23,751 nt of DNA from BMS3ABIN04 sp965554225 (GCA_965554225.1 CBEVZC010000039.1:1-23751), one strand, 5' to 3'. Positions 7,414-15,178 are shown, counted from the stretch's first letter. Notes: generated from the letters alone by a model not told the origin. Program-made: numbers and translations.

Positions 7414-8370
7414 ATGAAAATTCCAAGAAAAGTAATATTAGCAAATTTACCAACCCCGATAATTAAAGAAGAATTCCGGGGTTCCTCATTTCTACTTAAA
7501 AGAGATGATTTTACCGGTTTGGAATTAAGCGGGAATAAAGTAAGGAAGCTGGAATACTTAATGTACGATGCAAAGCGGCAAGGCGCCGATTATGTTTTTA
7601 CTTGCGGAGGAGAACAATCAAATCATTCCAGAGCATCGGCTATTGCTGCAGCATCGCTTGGAATAAAATCTAAATTATTTTTGTGGGGAAAGAATAAAAT
7701 TAATGCAGACGGCAATCTTTTTATAGACAAGTTTATTAATTCCGAAATTCATTACCTTTCAAAATTAGAGTATTTAAATGTAAATGAAATTATGCTGCAA
7801 GAACAAAAACAGTTTACAAAAAGAGGGAAGAAAGTTTATATAATTCCCGAAGGTGGAACTTCTCCGCTCGGCATTTGGGGTTATATCGAATTTATGAAAG
7901 AATTGAAAACTCAGATTTCGGAAAAAGAAATTATAGGAATTACCGTTGCAGCCGGAAGCGGGGGAACCGCAGCAGGCTTGTTGGTTGGAGCCGAATTATA
8001 TAAATTCAATTTAAAAATATTTGCGGTAAATGTTTTATATCCTGCTCTTGTTATTAGAAATAAAATTGAACAAGTCGCTCAAACTTGTGTGGAAAAATAC
8101 AAATTGAATATTAAGCCAAATTTTAATCGGCTCGAAATTTTGGATGGTTATTCGAAGGAAGGATATAAACATATTACTTCTGAAAAAGTTAAAGTGATTA
8201 GAGATTTTGCAGAAGAAAGCGGAATAATTTTAGACCCGGCTTATACAGGAAAGGCTTTTTACGCTTTTCAAGAAAAATTTCTGTCCCGGGAAAAGAAAAC
8301 AAAAATTATGTTTCTGCATACCGGCGGTATATTCGGTGCATTTGCCAAACGGAAAAATTATCTGAGGTAA
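7414..8370 (+). CDS. PLP enzyme, ACC deaminase/D-cysteine desulfhydrase family
   Basis: A 318-residue fold-type II pyridoxal-phosphate enzyme. The Schiff-base lysine is K42 in ELSGNKVRKLEYL. GGEQSNHSRASA (65-76) carries the substrate-carboxylate-binding QSNH, AAGSGGTAAGL (179-189) binds the PLP phosphate, and LDPAYTGKA (273-281) and LHTGG (301-305) are family signatures. Members either deaminate 1-aminocyclopropane-1-carboxylate or, more often in non-plant-associated bacteria, desulfhydrate D-cysteine; I cannot decide between them from these motifs. It starts 14 bases after kdsB without a visible ribosome-binding site and appears to be in the same transcript, though no link to Kdo metabolism is evident. 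Confidence 0.88.
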   Translation: MKIPRKVILANLPTPIIKEEFRGSSFLLKRDDFTGLELSGNKVRKLEYLMYDAKRQGADYVFTCGGEQSNHSRASAIAAASLGIKSKLFLWGKNKINADGNLFIDKFINSEIHYLSKLEYLNVNEIMLQEQKQFTKRGKKVYIIPEGGTSPLGIWGYIEFMKELKTQISEKEIIGITVAAGSGGTAAGLLVGAELYKFNLKIFAVNVLYPALVIRNKIEQVAQTCVEKYKLNIKPNFNRLEILDGYSKEGYKHITSEKVKVIRDFAEESGIILDPAYTGKAFYAFQEKFLSREKKTKIMFLHTGGIFGAFAKRKNYLR

Positions 8371-8447
8371 GCGAATTTACGATTTTATCCACCATTTTAT
8401 AAAAGTTTCTTTATTTTTTAATATTGAAAAATAAAATTGGGTGTTTT

Positions 8448-8861
8448 ATGGGACATAAAATTCGAGTAATAGTTGCTAAAGCCGGTTTGGACGGACACGA
8501 CAGGGGAGCGAAAGTTATAGCTTCAGCATTGCGTGATGCCGGAATGGAAGTAATCTATACAGGTTTACGCCAAACCCCCGAAATGATTGTAGAAGCTGCA
8601 TTGCAGGAAGATGTTGATGCTATTGGAATTAGTATTTTGTCCGGTGCACATATGACGATTTTTCCAAAAGTCTTGGAAATTATGAAAGAAAAAGGAATGA
8701 ATGATGTCCTTTTATTCGGCGGAGGTATAATTCCCGAAGACGATATTAAAAAATTAAAAACCCTGGGTGTGGGCGAATTATTTACACCGGGAGCTTCAAC
8801 GGTCGAAATTGTTGAGTTCTTGGAAAAATGGGTCGAAGAACATCCGAGAGTAGATATTTGA
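8448..8861 (+). CDS. Cobalamin-binding small subunit of an acyl-CoA mutase
   Basis: A 137-residue B12-binding domain protein. I place the start at the ATG at 8448, giving MGHKIRVIVAKAGLDGHDRG, the normal beginning of this family; an in-frame TTG at 8424 would add eight unconserved residues. The DGHDRG motif contains H17, the lower axial ligand of cobalamin. SGAH (around 57-60), LLFGGGIIPEDDI and the GVGELFTPGAS segment complete the fold. In methylmalonyl-CoA mutase this is usually the C-terminal domain of the large chain. A separate gene is typical of split mutases (archaeal-type methylmalonyl-CoA or isobutyryl-CoA mutases), so a catalytic large subunit should be encoded elsewhere. A strong terminator follows. 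Confidence 0.9.
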   Translation: MGHKIRVIVAKAGLDGHDRGAKVIASALRDAGMEVIYTGLRQTPEMIVEAALQEDVDAIGISILSGAHMTIFPKVLEIMKEKGMNDVLLFGGGIIPEDDIKKLKTLGVGELFTPGASTVEIVEFLEKWVEEHPRVDI

Positions 8862-8888
8862 TTCGAAAACTATTCTATATTTTTATTT

Positions 8889-8928
8889 AGGCTTGAAGTG
8901 AAAAATATTTTTGCTCCAAGCCTTTTTT
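8889..8928 (+). terminator. Intrinsic terminator after the B12-binding subunit gene
   Basis: AGGCTTG (8889-8895) pairs perfectly with CAAGCCT (8917-8923). The stem continues inward past one mismatch through AG/CT, two G-U pairs and an A/T-rich section, and is followed by six T (8923-8928). It lies 27 bases after the stop codon. The minus-strand side lacks a T-run, so it acts for plus-strand transcripts. Confidence 0.88.
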
Positions 8929-8968
8929 ATATCTAACTCTAACTAATAAAATACCTTGATATGAAACT

Positions 8969-8992
8969 ATATCTTTTTGGAAGATATTTTTT
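8969..8992 (+). terminator. Possible second, AT-rich terminator
   Basis: ATATCTT (8969-8975) and AAGATAT (8981-8987) form a seven-base stem with a TTTGG loop, followed directly by a six-T run ending at 8992. The stem has only one G-C pair, so it is weak alone. It could act as a back-up to the strong terminator 41 bases upstream. Confidence 0.35.
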
Positions 8993-9187
8993 AAAATAGT
9001 GTTAATCTGTTAAATTTGTATTATGTGTCTCAAAATCACAATTCGCTATTTACGATTTACATTCCTTCGTTTAATTTGCGTATTCACGAAATAGCCTTTT
9101 TGTTTTTAAAATCCCTCATTTTTATTTAACTTTATATAATAATAAGAAAACAATAATCTTAATCAGACTAATAATTTCAGCATTGAA

Positions 9188-10219
9188 ATGAGAAAATCCG
9201 AAAGTACAAACCCTTTCTTAAATAAGGAAGAAAAGAAATTTGAATTTTCGTTAAGACCTCAAGGGTTTAATCAGTTTGTAGGTCAGAATAAAATTACGGA
9301 TAATCTTAAAGTTTTTATCGGGGCAGCAATAAAAAGGGGCGAGAGTTTAGATCACGTTCTTTTAACAGGTCCGCCCGGATTAGGTAAAACTACGCTTGCG
9401 CATATAATTGCAAATGAAATGGGTGTTAAATTAAAAATTACTTCCGGTCCGGTTTTAGAAAAACCCGGAGATTTAGCCGGTTTGCTTACCACACTTGAAG
9501 GAAATTCCGTTTTATTTATTGATGAGATTCACAGACTTAGTCCTGTTGTAGAAGAATACCTCTATTCCGCAATGGAAGACTTTAAGCTGGATATTATGAT
9601 AGATTCGGGTCCAAGCGCCAGAACGGTACAAATTAAATTACCGCCCTATACTTTAGTCGGTGCAACAACTAGAGCCGGTCTGTTAACTGCACCTTTGCGC
9701 GACCGGTTCGGAATTAAGGCAAGATTAAATTATTACGAAAGCAGTTTAATCAAAAAAATTGTTAAAAGGTCTGCGAGTATATTAAACATAGCAGTCGATG
9801 ATGATGCCGCTTTGGAATTGGCAAAAAGATCGCGTGGTACACCGAGAATTGCAAACAGACTGTTAAGACGTACACGTGATTTTGCAGATTATGAAGATAT
9901 GGACTCGATAGATTTAATGATTGCAAAGAAAGCATTAAAAGCTTTAGAAGTTGATGAGCTGGGATTAGACGAAATGGACAAAGATATTATTCTTACCATA
10001 ATTGAAAAATTTAAGGGCGGTCCGGTTGGATTGAATACGCTTTCCGTAGCCGTAAATGAAGACCCGGGAACAATTGAAGAAGTTTATGAACCCTTTTTAA
10101 TTCAGCAGGGCTTTATTCAGCGCACACCGCGCGGTAGGGAAGCAACAGATATTGCTTATACAAGGTTTAATAAAAGCAGAAAAGCTAAATTTCTTAAAGA
10201 TGATTCGTTATTTGATTAG
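9188..10219 (+). CDS. ruvB: Holliday junction branch-migration helicase RuvB
   Basis: A 343-residue AAA+ motor that, with RuvA, drives branch migration of Holliday junctions. Walker A is GPPGLGKT at 61-68, Walker B is VLFIDEIHRL at 108-117, sensor 1 is GATTRAG at 158-164, and the arginine-finger region is PLRDRFGI at 169-176. Sensor 2 is in RGTPRIANRLLRR at about 216-228, and the winged-helix C-terminal domain carries GGPVGLNTLSVAV and RTPRGREAT. The beta-hairpin that contacts RuvA lies around 127-147. The length is normal. It opens the Kdo/Lpt operon, with kdsA 16 bases downstream. No ruvA or ruvC is in the window. Confidence 0.97.
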   Translation: MRKSESTNPFLNKEEKKFEFSLRPQGFNQFVGQNKITDNLKVFIGAAIKRGESLDHVLLTGPPGLGKTTLAHIIANEMGVKLKITSGPVLEKPGDLAGLLTTLEGNSVLFIDEIHRLSPVVEEYLYSAMEDFKLDIMIDSGPSARTVQIKLPPYTLVGATTRAGLLTAPLRDRFGIKARLNYYESSLIKKIVKRSASILNIAVDDDAALELAKRSRGTPRIANRLLRRTRDFADYEDMDSIDLMIAKKALKALEVDELGLDEMDKDIILTIIEKFKGGPVGLNTLSVAVNEDPGTIEEVYEPFLIQQGFIQRTPRGREATDIAYTRFNKSRKAKFLKDDSLFD

Positions 10220-10235
10220 AAAGATTTAATATTTC

Positions 10236-11051
10236 ATGATTAAAATTAAAGATATTGTAATTGGAAGTAACGGTCCGTTGGTACTTATAGCCGGTCCGTG
10301 TGTGATTGAGTCTGAAATAATAACTATGCAGACAGCCGGAAAGATAAAGGAAATAACGGATGATCTCGATATCCCGTTTATTTTTAAATCCAGCTTTAAA
10401 AAGGCAAATAGAACAAGCATTAATTCTTTCGTAGGATTGGAAAAAGATACTGCTTTGAAAATATTGAGTGAAGTAAAGGAAACTTTTGATGTTCCTGTGT
10501 TAACTGATGTACACACTGAAGCTGATGTTAATTTTGTTTCGGATCTTGTAGATGTTTTGCAAATACCGGCATTTTTATGCAGGCAGACCGATTTATTAAT
10601 TACAGCGGGGAACTCCGGGAAAGTTGTAAATATTAAAAAAGGTCAGTTCCTTTCCCCTGAAGATATGAAGTTTGCAGCGGAAAAAGTTAAATCGACCGGG
10701 AACGGTAAAATCATGTTAACGGAACGGGGAACAACCTTTGGTTATCATAATTTGGTTGTGGATATGCGCTCACTAATTATAATGCGAGAGCTGGGATATC
10801 CTGTAGTAATGGATGCTACACATTCGGTTCAGATGCCGGGCAGCAGCAGTATTACCGGAGGTCAGCCTAAATTTATTCTTCCTCTTGCAAAAGCTGCCGC
10901 AGCTGTTGGTATTGACGCCCTTTTCCTGGAAGTGCACCCTAATCCTGCCGAAGCGCTGAGCGATGCAGCCAGTCAGCTGCCACTAAATGACCTTAAAGAT
11001 TTATTAATTAAAGTAAAAACCATCGATAAATTTGTAAAAAATTATGACTGA
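10236..11051 (+). CDS. kdsA: Kdo-8-phosphate synthase, metal-dependent type
   Basis: A 271-residue cytosolic aldolase that condenses phosphoenolpyruvate and arabinose-5-phosphate to Kdo-8-phosphate. Motifs seen are LIAGPCVIES (18-26), FKSSFKKANRTS (50-61), FLCRQTDLL (113-121), VNIKKGQFLSPEDM (131-144), LTERGTTFGY (161-170) and DATHSVQMPG (193-202). The AGPC motif has cysteine at residue 22 where E. coli KdsA has asparagine. Together with H196, E232 and D243 this matches the metal-binding set C11/H185/E222/D233 of the Aquifex aeolicus enzyme with almost constant offsets, so I assign the metal-dependent class. The kdsC-like gene overlaps its end by 8 bases, indicating translational coupling. 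Confidence 0.96.
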   Translation: MIKIKDIVIGSNGPLVLIAGPCVIESEIITMQTAGKIKEITDDLDIPFIFKSSFKKANRTSINSFVGLEKDTALKILSEVKETFDVPVLTDVHTEADVNFVSDLVDVLQIPAFLCRQTDLLITAGNSGKVVNIKKGQFLSPEDMKFAAEKVKSTGNGKIMLTERGTTFGYHNLVVDMRSLIIMRELGYPVVMDATHSVQMPGSSSITGGQPKFILPLAKAAAAVGIDALFLEVHPNPAEALSDAASQLPLNDLKDLLIKVKTIDKFVKNYD

Positions 11052-11520
11052 CATTTCCGGGAAAATTCAAAATATAAAAATTATTTTATTCGATTTAGAC
11101 GGTGTTTTAATTCATAGTAAAGAAGATGAACAGCGGATTGATACAATATTAAGTGAATTGAAAAGTTTCGTGGAAAATCTTCTCCATTCTGGAATTGAAG
11201 TTGGAATTGCTACTGGCAGGGAAGATGATGAGATTATTGAAAAGTTAAAATCGGTCAAAAATCTTAGAGTCCTAACTTCAACAATTGATAAAGTTTCTCT
11301 TGCAAATAAAATGATCGGTAAAGGAAATTTACAATGCGTTAATATATTTTACATCGGAGATGAATTATTGGATTTGCCATTGCTGACTAAGTGCGGAGTT
11401 AGCGCCGCACCTAAAAGTGCAAGGCGGGAAGTCAAACGTGCAGTCGATTATGTGTTGCAAAGCGAGACGGCCGAAGGGATATTAAGTGAGCTGCTTAATT
11501 TATTAATAAGGGTAAAATAA
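11044..11520 (+). CDS. kdsC: KdsC-like HAD phosphatase, atypical
   Basis: A 158-residue HAD hydrolase without a cap, of the size of Kdo-8-phosphate phosphatase. Motif I is DLDGVL (D17, D19), motif II is T57 in GIATGRED, motif III is K83 in IDKVSL and motif IV is YIGDELLDLP (D106, D110). VSAAPKSARREVKRAVDYV (119-137) matches the end of KdsC proteins. Two KdsC hallmarks are not seen: the N-terminal segment with an F.VRDG-like loop is replaced by a charged helix, and the C-terminal GG.GAVRE tail is absent. Position between kdsA and kdsD, with an 8-base overlap with kdsA, makes Kdo-8-phosphate the most likely substrate, but the assignment rests mainly on context. Confidence 0.75.
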   Translation: MTDISGKIQNIKIILFDLDGVLIHSKEDEQRIDTILSELKSFVENLLHSGIEVGIATGREDDEIIEKLKSVKNLRVLTSTIDKVSLANKMIGKGNLQCVNIFYIGDELLDLPLLTKCGVSAAPKSARREVKRAVDYVLQSETAEGILSELLNLLIRVK

Positions 11521-11527
11521 TCCGGCA

Positions 11528-12319
11528 ATGAAGGATAAAACGGATAGATATAAATTTCCAAGACAGTTAATGCAAATTGAACGTGATTTGATTTTTTCAA
11601 TTTTGCCTGAAAATAGAATCGGGTATAAATTGTACAGAGATAAGATTGATCATTATAAAGTAATTGGGTTTGGTAGATCAGGAACCAACAATCTGATTTT
11701 GAGCAGGGAAATTACCGAACCCGATTTAACGGCGCCGTTAGCTCCGATTTTTGCTGTTGGAAATGCTATGGTTAATCCGGGAGAAATTTATATTGTTATA
11801 CACGAAGAATTTGAAGATCAAATAGAAATAGATTTTTCATTGAGCAGCGATATTGATGAAATATCTGATGAGATTGAAATAAAGCAATATTGGACATATT
11901 CAACTTGGAAGCCGGGCAAATTCAATCCTGCTGATAACAGTAAAGTCCGGGAAATTCATCTAATAAATAACTCTTTAGTAATTGCAATTTCTACGCGGAA
12001 TAAAAAAGTATGGATATATGACAATAAAACCGATTTGAATCATTTTATTCCGGTTACAAAATTGTACGATGAAATGATGAGAATAAGAAAGGAAAAAAAG
12101 CCTGAAATTGCATTGAATGCAAAAAGATTTTTTTCAAACAATGCTGATTTTAACGACGGACTAATCGGTCAAGGTTTTTTAGTGTATAATAAGTATTGGA
12201 AAAAATTGAAAATTGACGATTCTCTCTTTTTGAACAAAGTTGAACCTAAATCACAATCATTACTAAAAAAAATATTCTCGCAGCGAGGAAAAAGTGTCGG
12301 AAAAGCAAATAATAGCTAG
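11528..12319 (+). CDS. Unrecognised 263-residue protein in the Kdo/Lpt operon
   Basis: I do not recognise this family. It has no signal peptide and no membrane segment, so it should be cytosolic. The N-terminal part is basic (KFPRQLMQIERDLIF at 9-23). A middle section is rich in beta-strand-like stretches and acidic residues (IYIVIHEEFEDQIEIDF around 87-103, then DIDEISDEIEIKQYWTYSTW), and a lysine-rich C-terminus ends KSVGKANNS. KVREIHLINNSLVIAISTRN (around 139-158) and KKVWIYDNKTDLNHFIPV look like paired strands. It starts 7 bases after the kdsC-like gene, and its last 26 bases overlap kdsD, whose ribosome-binding site lies inside it, so expression is tightly tied to Kdo synthesis. A regulator, scaffold or chaperone role in this pathway is possible but is only a guess. 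Confidence 0.8.
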   Translation: MKDKTDRYKFPRQLMQIERDLIFSILPENRIGYKLYRDKIDHYKVIGFGRSGTNNLILSREITEPDLTAPLAPIFAVGNAMVNPGEIYIVIHEEFEDQIEIDFSLSSDIDEISDEIEIKQYWTYSTWKPGKFNPADNSKVREIHLINNSLVIAISTRNKKVWIYDNKTDLNHFIPVTKLYDEMMRIRKEKKPEIALNAKRFFSNNADFNDGLIGQGFLVYNKYWKKLKIDDSLFLNKVEPKSQSLLKKIFSQRGKSVGKANNS

Positions 12320-13271
12320 AGGAAAGGAAGTTTTACGAATTGAAGCCGAAGCAATCAAAAACTTGCAGGAAAGAATAAACAGTAAGTTTGCAGAAGCAGC
12401 AAATATAATTTTTAATGCAAAGGGAAGAATCGTGTTTACAGGATTGGGTAAATCGGGTCTTATTGCGCGTAAAATTGTTGCTACGCTAAATTCAACGGGA
12501 ACACCTTCTATCTTTTTACATCCGACGGATGCTTTGCATGGCGACCTTGGAATGGTGAGGAAAGAGGATGTTGTTATTATTATTTCAAAAAGCGGGAACA
12601 CAGATGAATTGCTGAATTTGGTTACTATGTTTAAGCGTTTGGGTGTATTGTTAATAGGAATGTTGGGCGCTACCGATTCTGCTATTGGTAAGCAGTGTAA
12701 TATTACGCTTGATGTAAGCGTTAAAGAGGAAGCGTGCCCTAATGATTTAGCTCCGACTTCCTCAACTACGGCAGCTTTAGCCATGGGAGATGCACTGGCG
12801 GTTGCAGTATTACAGTTGCGTAATTTTACTGCGGAGGATTTTGCTCTGCTGCACCCTGCCGGAAGTTTGGGGAAAAGACTATCACTAAGAATACATGAGA
12901 TAATGTACTCGGGTGAAGATTTACCGCTTGTTAAAGAAAATACATCGCTTAAAGATACGATAATTGAAATTACAACAAAAAGACTCGGCACTACCTGTGT
13001 GGTTAATAGCAAAGGGAAGTTGACAGGAGTTATTACGGACGGAGATTTAAGACGTTTGCTGGAGCATACATTAGAGATTAAAAATTTAATTGCAAAAGAT
13101 GTTATGACTGAAAACCCCAAAACTATCGATCCGAATTTGCTGGCATCCATTGCACTGTTGCAAATGGAAAATCATAAAATCACTTCTCTTATTGCTATAA
13201 ATGAAAATAGCATTCCCGTTGGATTAGTACACTTGCATGATCTTGTAAAGTTAGGGCTGCAAAGAAGATGA
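12294..13271 (+). CDS. kdsD: D-arabinose-5-phosphate isomerase (KdsD/KpsF)
   Basis: A 325-residue cytosolic isomerase that converts ribulose-5-phosphate to arabinose-5-phosphate, the first committed step to Kdo. A SIS domain (about 38-175) carries VFTGLGKSGLIARK, HPTDALHGDLGM and IISKSGNTDELL. Two CBS domains follow (about 203-262 and 268-323). Residues K53, E105, E146 and H187 correspond, with a constant offset of six, to the E. coli KdsD catalytic set K59/E111/E152/H193. Translation starts at GTG 12294, supported by GAGGA at 12285-12289 and by conservation from the first residues. It overlaps the preceding gene by 26 bases and lptC by the 4-base ATGA. Confidence 0.96.
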   Translation: MSEKQIIARGKEVLRIEAEAIKNLQERINSKFAEAANIIFNAKGRIVFTGLGKSGLIARKIVATLNSTGTPSIFLHPTDALHGDLGMVRKEDVVIIISKSGNTDELLNLVTMFKRLGVLLIGMLGATDSAIGKQCNITLDVSVKEEACPNDLAPTSSTTAALAMGDALAVAVLQLRNFTAEDFALLHPAGSLGKRLSLRIHEIMYSGEDLPLVKENTSLKDTIIEITTKRLGTTCVVNSKGKLTGVITDGDLRRLLEHTLEIKNLIAKDVMTENPKTIDPNLLASIALLQMENHKITSLIAINENSIPVGLVHLHDLVKLGLQRR

Positions 13272-13804
13272 AAAGACTATCGTTTATTATTATTATTATT
13301 TTGTTGCTTGGTTCTTGCGGAGAAGAAAAATTCAAACCGGCTATTGATGCTTCTGTTAAAGGCGATGAAATTCCCGTTCAAGAAAGTTGGGATGCCCAAA
13401 TCATATTTTCTGAGGAAGGAAAGACAAAAGCGGTTCTACATGCCGATCATATACGTGCTTACCAAGATAAAAAAATAAAACTGTTGGACGGAGTAAAAAT
13501 TGAATTTTATGATGATGATGAGAAAGTTTCTTCTACTTTAACTTCTAAAAGAGGCAGGATTAATGATTTAACTGAAGACATGTTTGCTATTGATAGTGTG
13601 GTTGCAGTAAGCGACAGCGGTGTAACCCTTAGAACCGATGAATTGATTTGGAAGAATAAAATTAAAAAAATTAAAACGGATAAATTTGTTACTATTGTGA
13701 ACGGAAAGGAAAAAATTCAAGGTTATGGCTTTGAGTCCGACCAGAACTTAAAAAACTATACTATTTATAATATTACTTACGTTACTACAATTAAAGAAAA
13801 TTAA
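13268..13804 (+). CDS. lptC: LPS export protein LptC, lipoprotein form
   Basis: A 178-residue periplasm-facing protein. Residues 1-16 are a lipoprotein signal peptide ending LLGSC, with C17 as the lipidation site. The body resembles LptC: SWDAQIIFSEEGKTKAVLHA (40-59), a HIRAYQDKKIKLLDGVKIEFY strand pair, KRGRINDLTEDMFAIDSVVAV, and KEKIQGYGFESDQNLKNYTI near the end, where the G.GFE.D element is characteristic. LptC passes LPS from the LptB2FG transporter to LptA. In proteobacteria it is held by a transmembrane helix; here a lipid anchor replaces it. It overlaps kdsD by ATGA and precedes lptA by 5 bases. lptF and lptG are not in the window. Confidence 0.9.
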   Translation: MKRLSFIIIIILLLGSCGEEKFKPAIDASVKGDEIPVQESWDAQIIFSEEGKTKAVLHADHIRAYQDKKIKLLDGVKIEFYDDDEKVSSTLTSKRGRINDLTEDMFAIDSVVAVSDSGVTLRTDELIWKNKIKKIKTDKFVTIVNGKEKIQGYGFESDQNLKNYTIYNITYVTTIKEN

Positions 13805-13809
13805 TTTAC

Positions 13810-15168
13810 ATGCGTTACAGAATACTGATCTTACTTCTTATGGTTTTACCGGGCATACTCTTTTCTCAAAATGGCGAGAAACAGTTGACCGTTGTAGGAG
13901 ACAGTCTTAGAGGGAAGGTAATTAACGGAGAAGCCATTAGAGAAGTTTTCGGCAATGTTGTTATCACTCAAAAAAATGTACGCATTACTTGTAACAGAGC
14001 CATTCAGCACTTATCAAAAAATGAAGTGGAGCTTATTGGTAACGTAATTGTAACTCAAGACAGTATTGTTGTTAAATCCGAAAGAGGATATTATTTTGGA
14101 GATGCCGAAAAAACTTATTCCGATACTGCAATTCATTTAACTAACGGAAGCATGGACCTTCTGGCTGATAGGGGATATTATTTTATCCCGGAAAAAAGAG
14201 CATTTTTTCTCGGTAACGTTTTATTAACCGAAGATACAACCAAAGTTTATTCCGACAGCTTAACATTTTTTGAAAAAGAAGATAAAGCAATTGCGGTTGG
14301 TAATGTTAAAGTTCAAGATTCAACAACTATTATTTATGCTGATAGTCTTATTCATTTCCAAGATGATAAAAATACTTTTGCGTTTGGTAATGTGAAATTA
14401 GTAAGCACTGAAAACAATGTTCAATTATTCGGCTCGCGGCTCGAAGATTACGGAAAATTAAACGACACAAAAATATTCGGTTCTCCTGCATTAATACAAA
14501 TCGATACGGCAAAGGACGGTCAGGTAGATACGTTAATGATATTATCGGAAATGATGGAAGCTCATAAAGACAGTTCAAAATCGTTGTTTGCATCGGATTC
14601 GGTAAAAATATTACGGGGAGAATTTTCGTCGATAAATAATCATACTAATTATTATAAGAAAGATGAACATATAAAAATTTACAAAACTTCAGAAGAAGAT
14701 AAGCAGCCTATTTTATGGGCGGACAATTCCCAGGTTACGGGTGATTCAATTGATATATACTTAAAAAATAATCAAATTAATTTGATAAATATTTTTCATA
14801 ATTGCTTAATTGTATCTACAATAAAGGATTATGATTTTCGTTATAATCAAATCTCCGGTGATACGATTAAGCTGTCTTTCGATGATGGAAAACTTATAAG
14901 AACTGATGTTGCAGCCAGCGTTTTGAGTATTTACTATATGTTCGAGGATGATGAACCGAATGGTTTGTTAAAATCCAGCGCTGAGAGAGCAAAAATTTAT
15001 TTTAGTAATAATAAAGTAGAGGATGTAAAACTTTACGGGTCTCCGGCAAGCGAATATCATCCGGAAGGATTGGTAAAAGGGAAGGAGAAGAGTTTTACTC
15101 TGCCCAATTTCATCCTTTACAAAAACAGACCGGGCAAAGAATACTTTTTAAAATATTTAAAGTTATAA
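13810..15168 (+). CDS. lptA: OstA-like/LptA periplasmic LPS bridge protein, long form
   Basis: A 452-residue exported protein. Residues 1-19 form a signal peptide (hydrophobic core, ILFS before Q20). The mature part is built of OstA-type beta rungs: GNVVITQ at 48, GNVIVTQ at 77, GNVLLTE at 135, GNVKVQD at 164 and GNVKLVS at 193, placed at exact multiples of 29 residues. Between them run strand motifs such as VYSDSLTFFEKEDKA and IIYADSLIHFQDDKN. A less regular second half (about 215-452) has further OstA-like strands (ILWADNSQVTGDSIDIYLKN, AERAKIYFSNNKVEDVKLYG). E. coli LptA is about 185 residues, so this is much longer. It could span more of the periplasm without multimerising, or include a part normally in LptD. 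No beta-barrel domain is present, so it is not LptD. Confidence 0.9.
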   Translation: MRYRILILLLMVLPGILFSQNGEKQLTVVGDSLRGKVINGEAIREVFGNVVITQKNVRITCNRAIQHLSKNEVELIGNVIVTQDSIVVKSERGYYFGDAEKTYSDTAIHLTNGSMDLLADRGYYFIPEKRAFFLGNVLLTEDTTKVYSDSLTFFEKEDKAIAVGNVKVQDSTTIIYADSLIHFQDDKNTFAFGNVKLVSTENNVQLFGSRLEDYGKLNDTKIFGSPALIQIDTAKDGQVDTLMILSEMMEAHKDSSKSLFASDSVKILRGEFSSINNHTNYYKKDEHIKIYKTSEEDKQPILWADNSQVTGDSIDIYLKNNQINLINIFHNCLIVSTIKDYDFRYNQISGDTIKLSFDDGKLIRTDVAASVLSIYYMFEDDEPNGLLKSSAERAKIYFSNNKVEDVKLYGSPASEYHPEGLVKGKEKSFTLPNFILYKNRPGKEYFLKYLKL

Positions 15169-15178
15169 TTTAAGTTGT

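Larger units (their letters stand above)
8862..9187. other. Intergenic region with terminators and promoter region of the ruvB-lpt operon
   Basis: The 326 bases hold two hairpin/T-run structures (listed separately) just after the mutase gene, then an AT-rich stretch. A perfect TATAAT hexamer at 9135-9140 lies 48 bases before the ruvB start and could be a -10 element, but no good -35 hexamer stands at 16-18 bases from it. No open frame longer than a few codons with a ribosome-binding site was seen. Confidence 0.45.

Noticed and set aside
8424..8447. TTG at 8424 as start of the B12-binding subunit
   Set aside because: The eight extra residues are not part of the family, and the ATG at 8448 gives the normal N-terminus.
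12263..13150. A 295-codon open frame on the minus strand opposite kdsD
   Set aside because: It is fully antisense to a gene with all catalytic residues of KdsD, has a serine/isoleucine-rich composition typical of a shadow frame, and has no ribosome-binding site.
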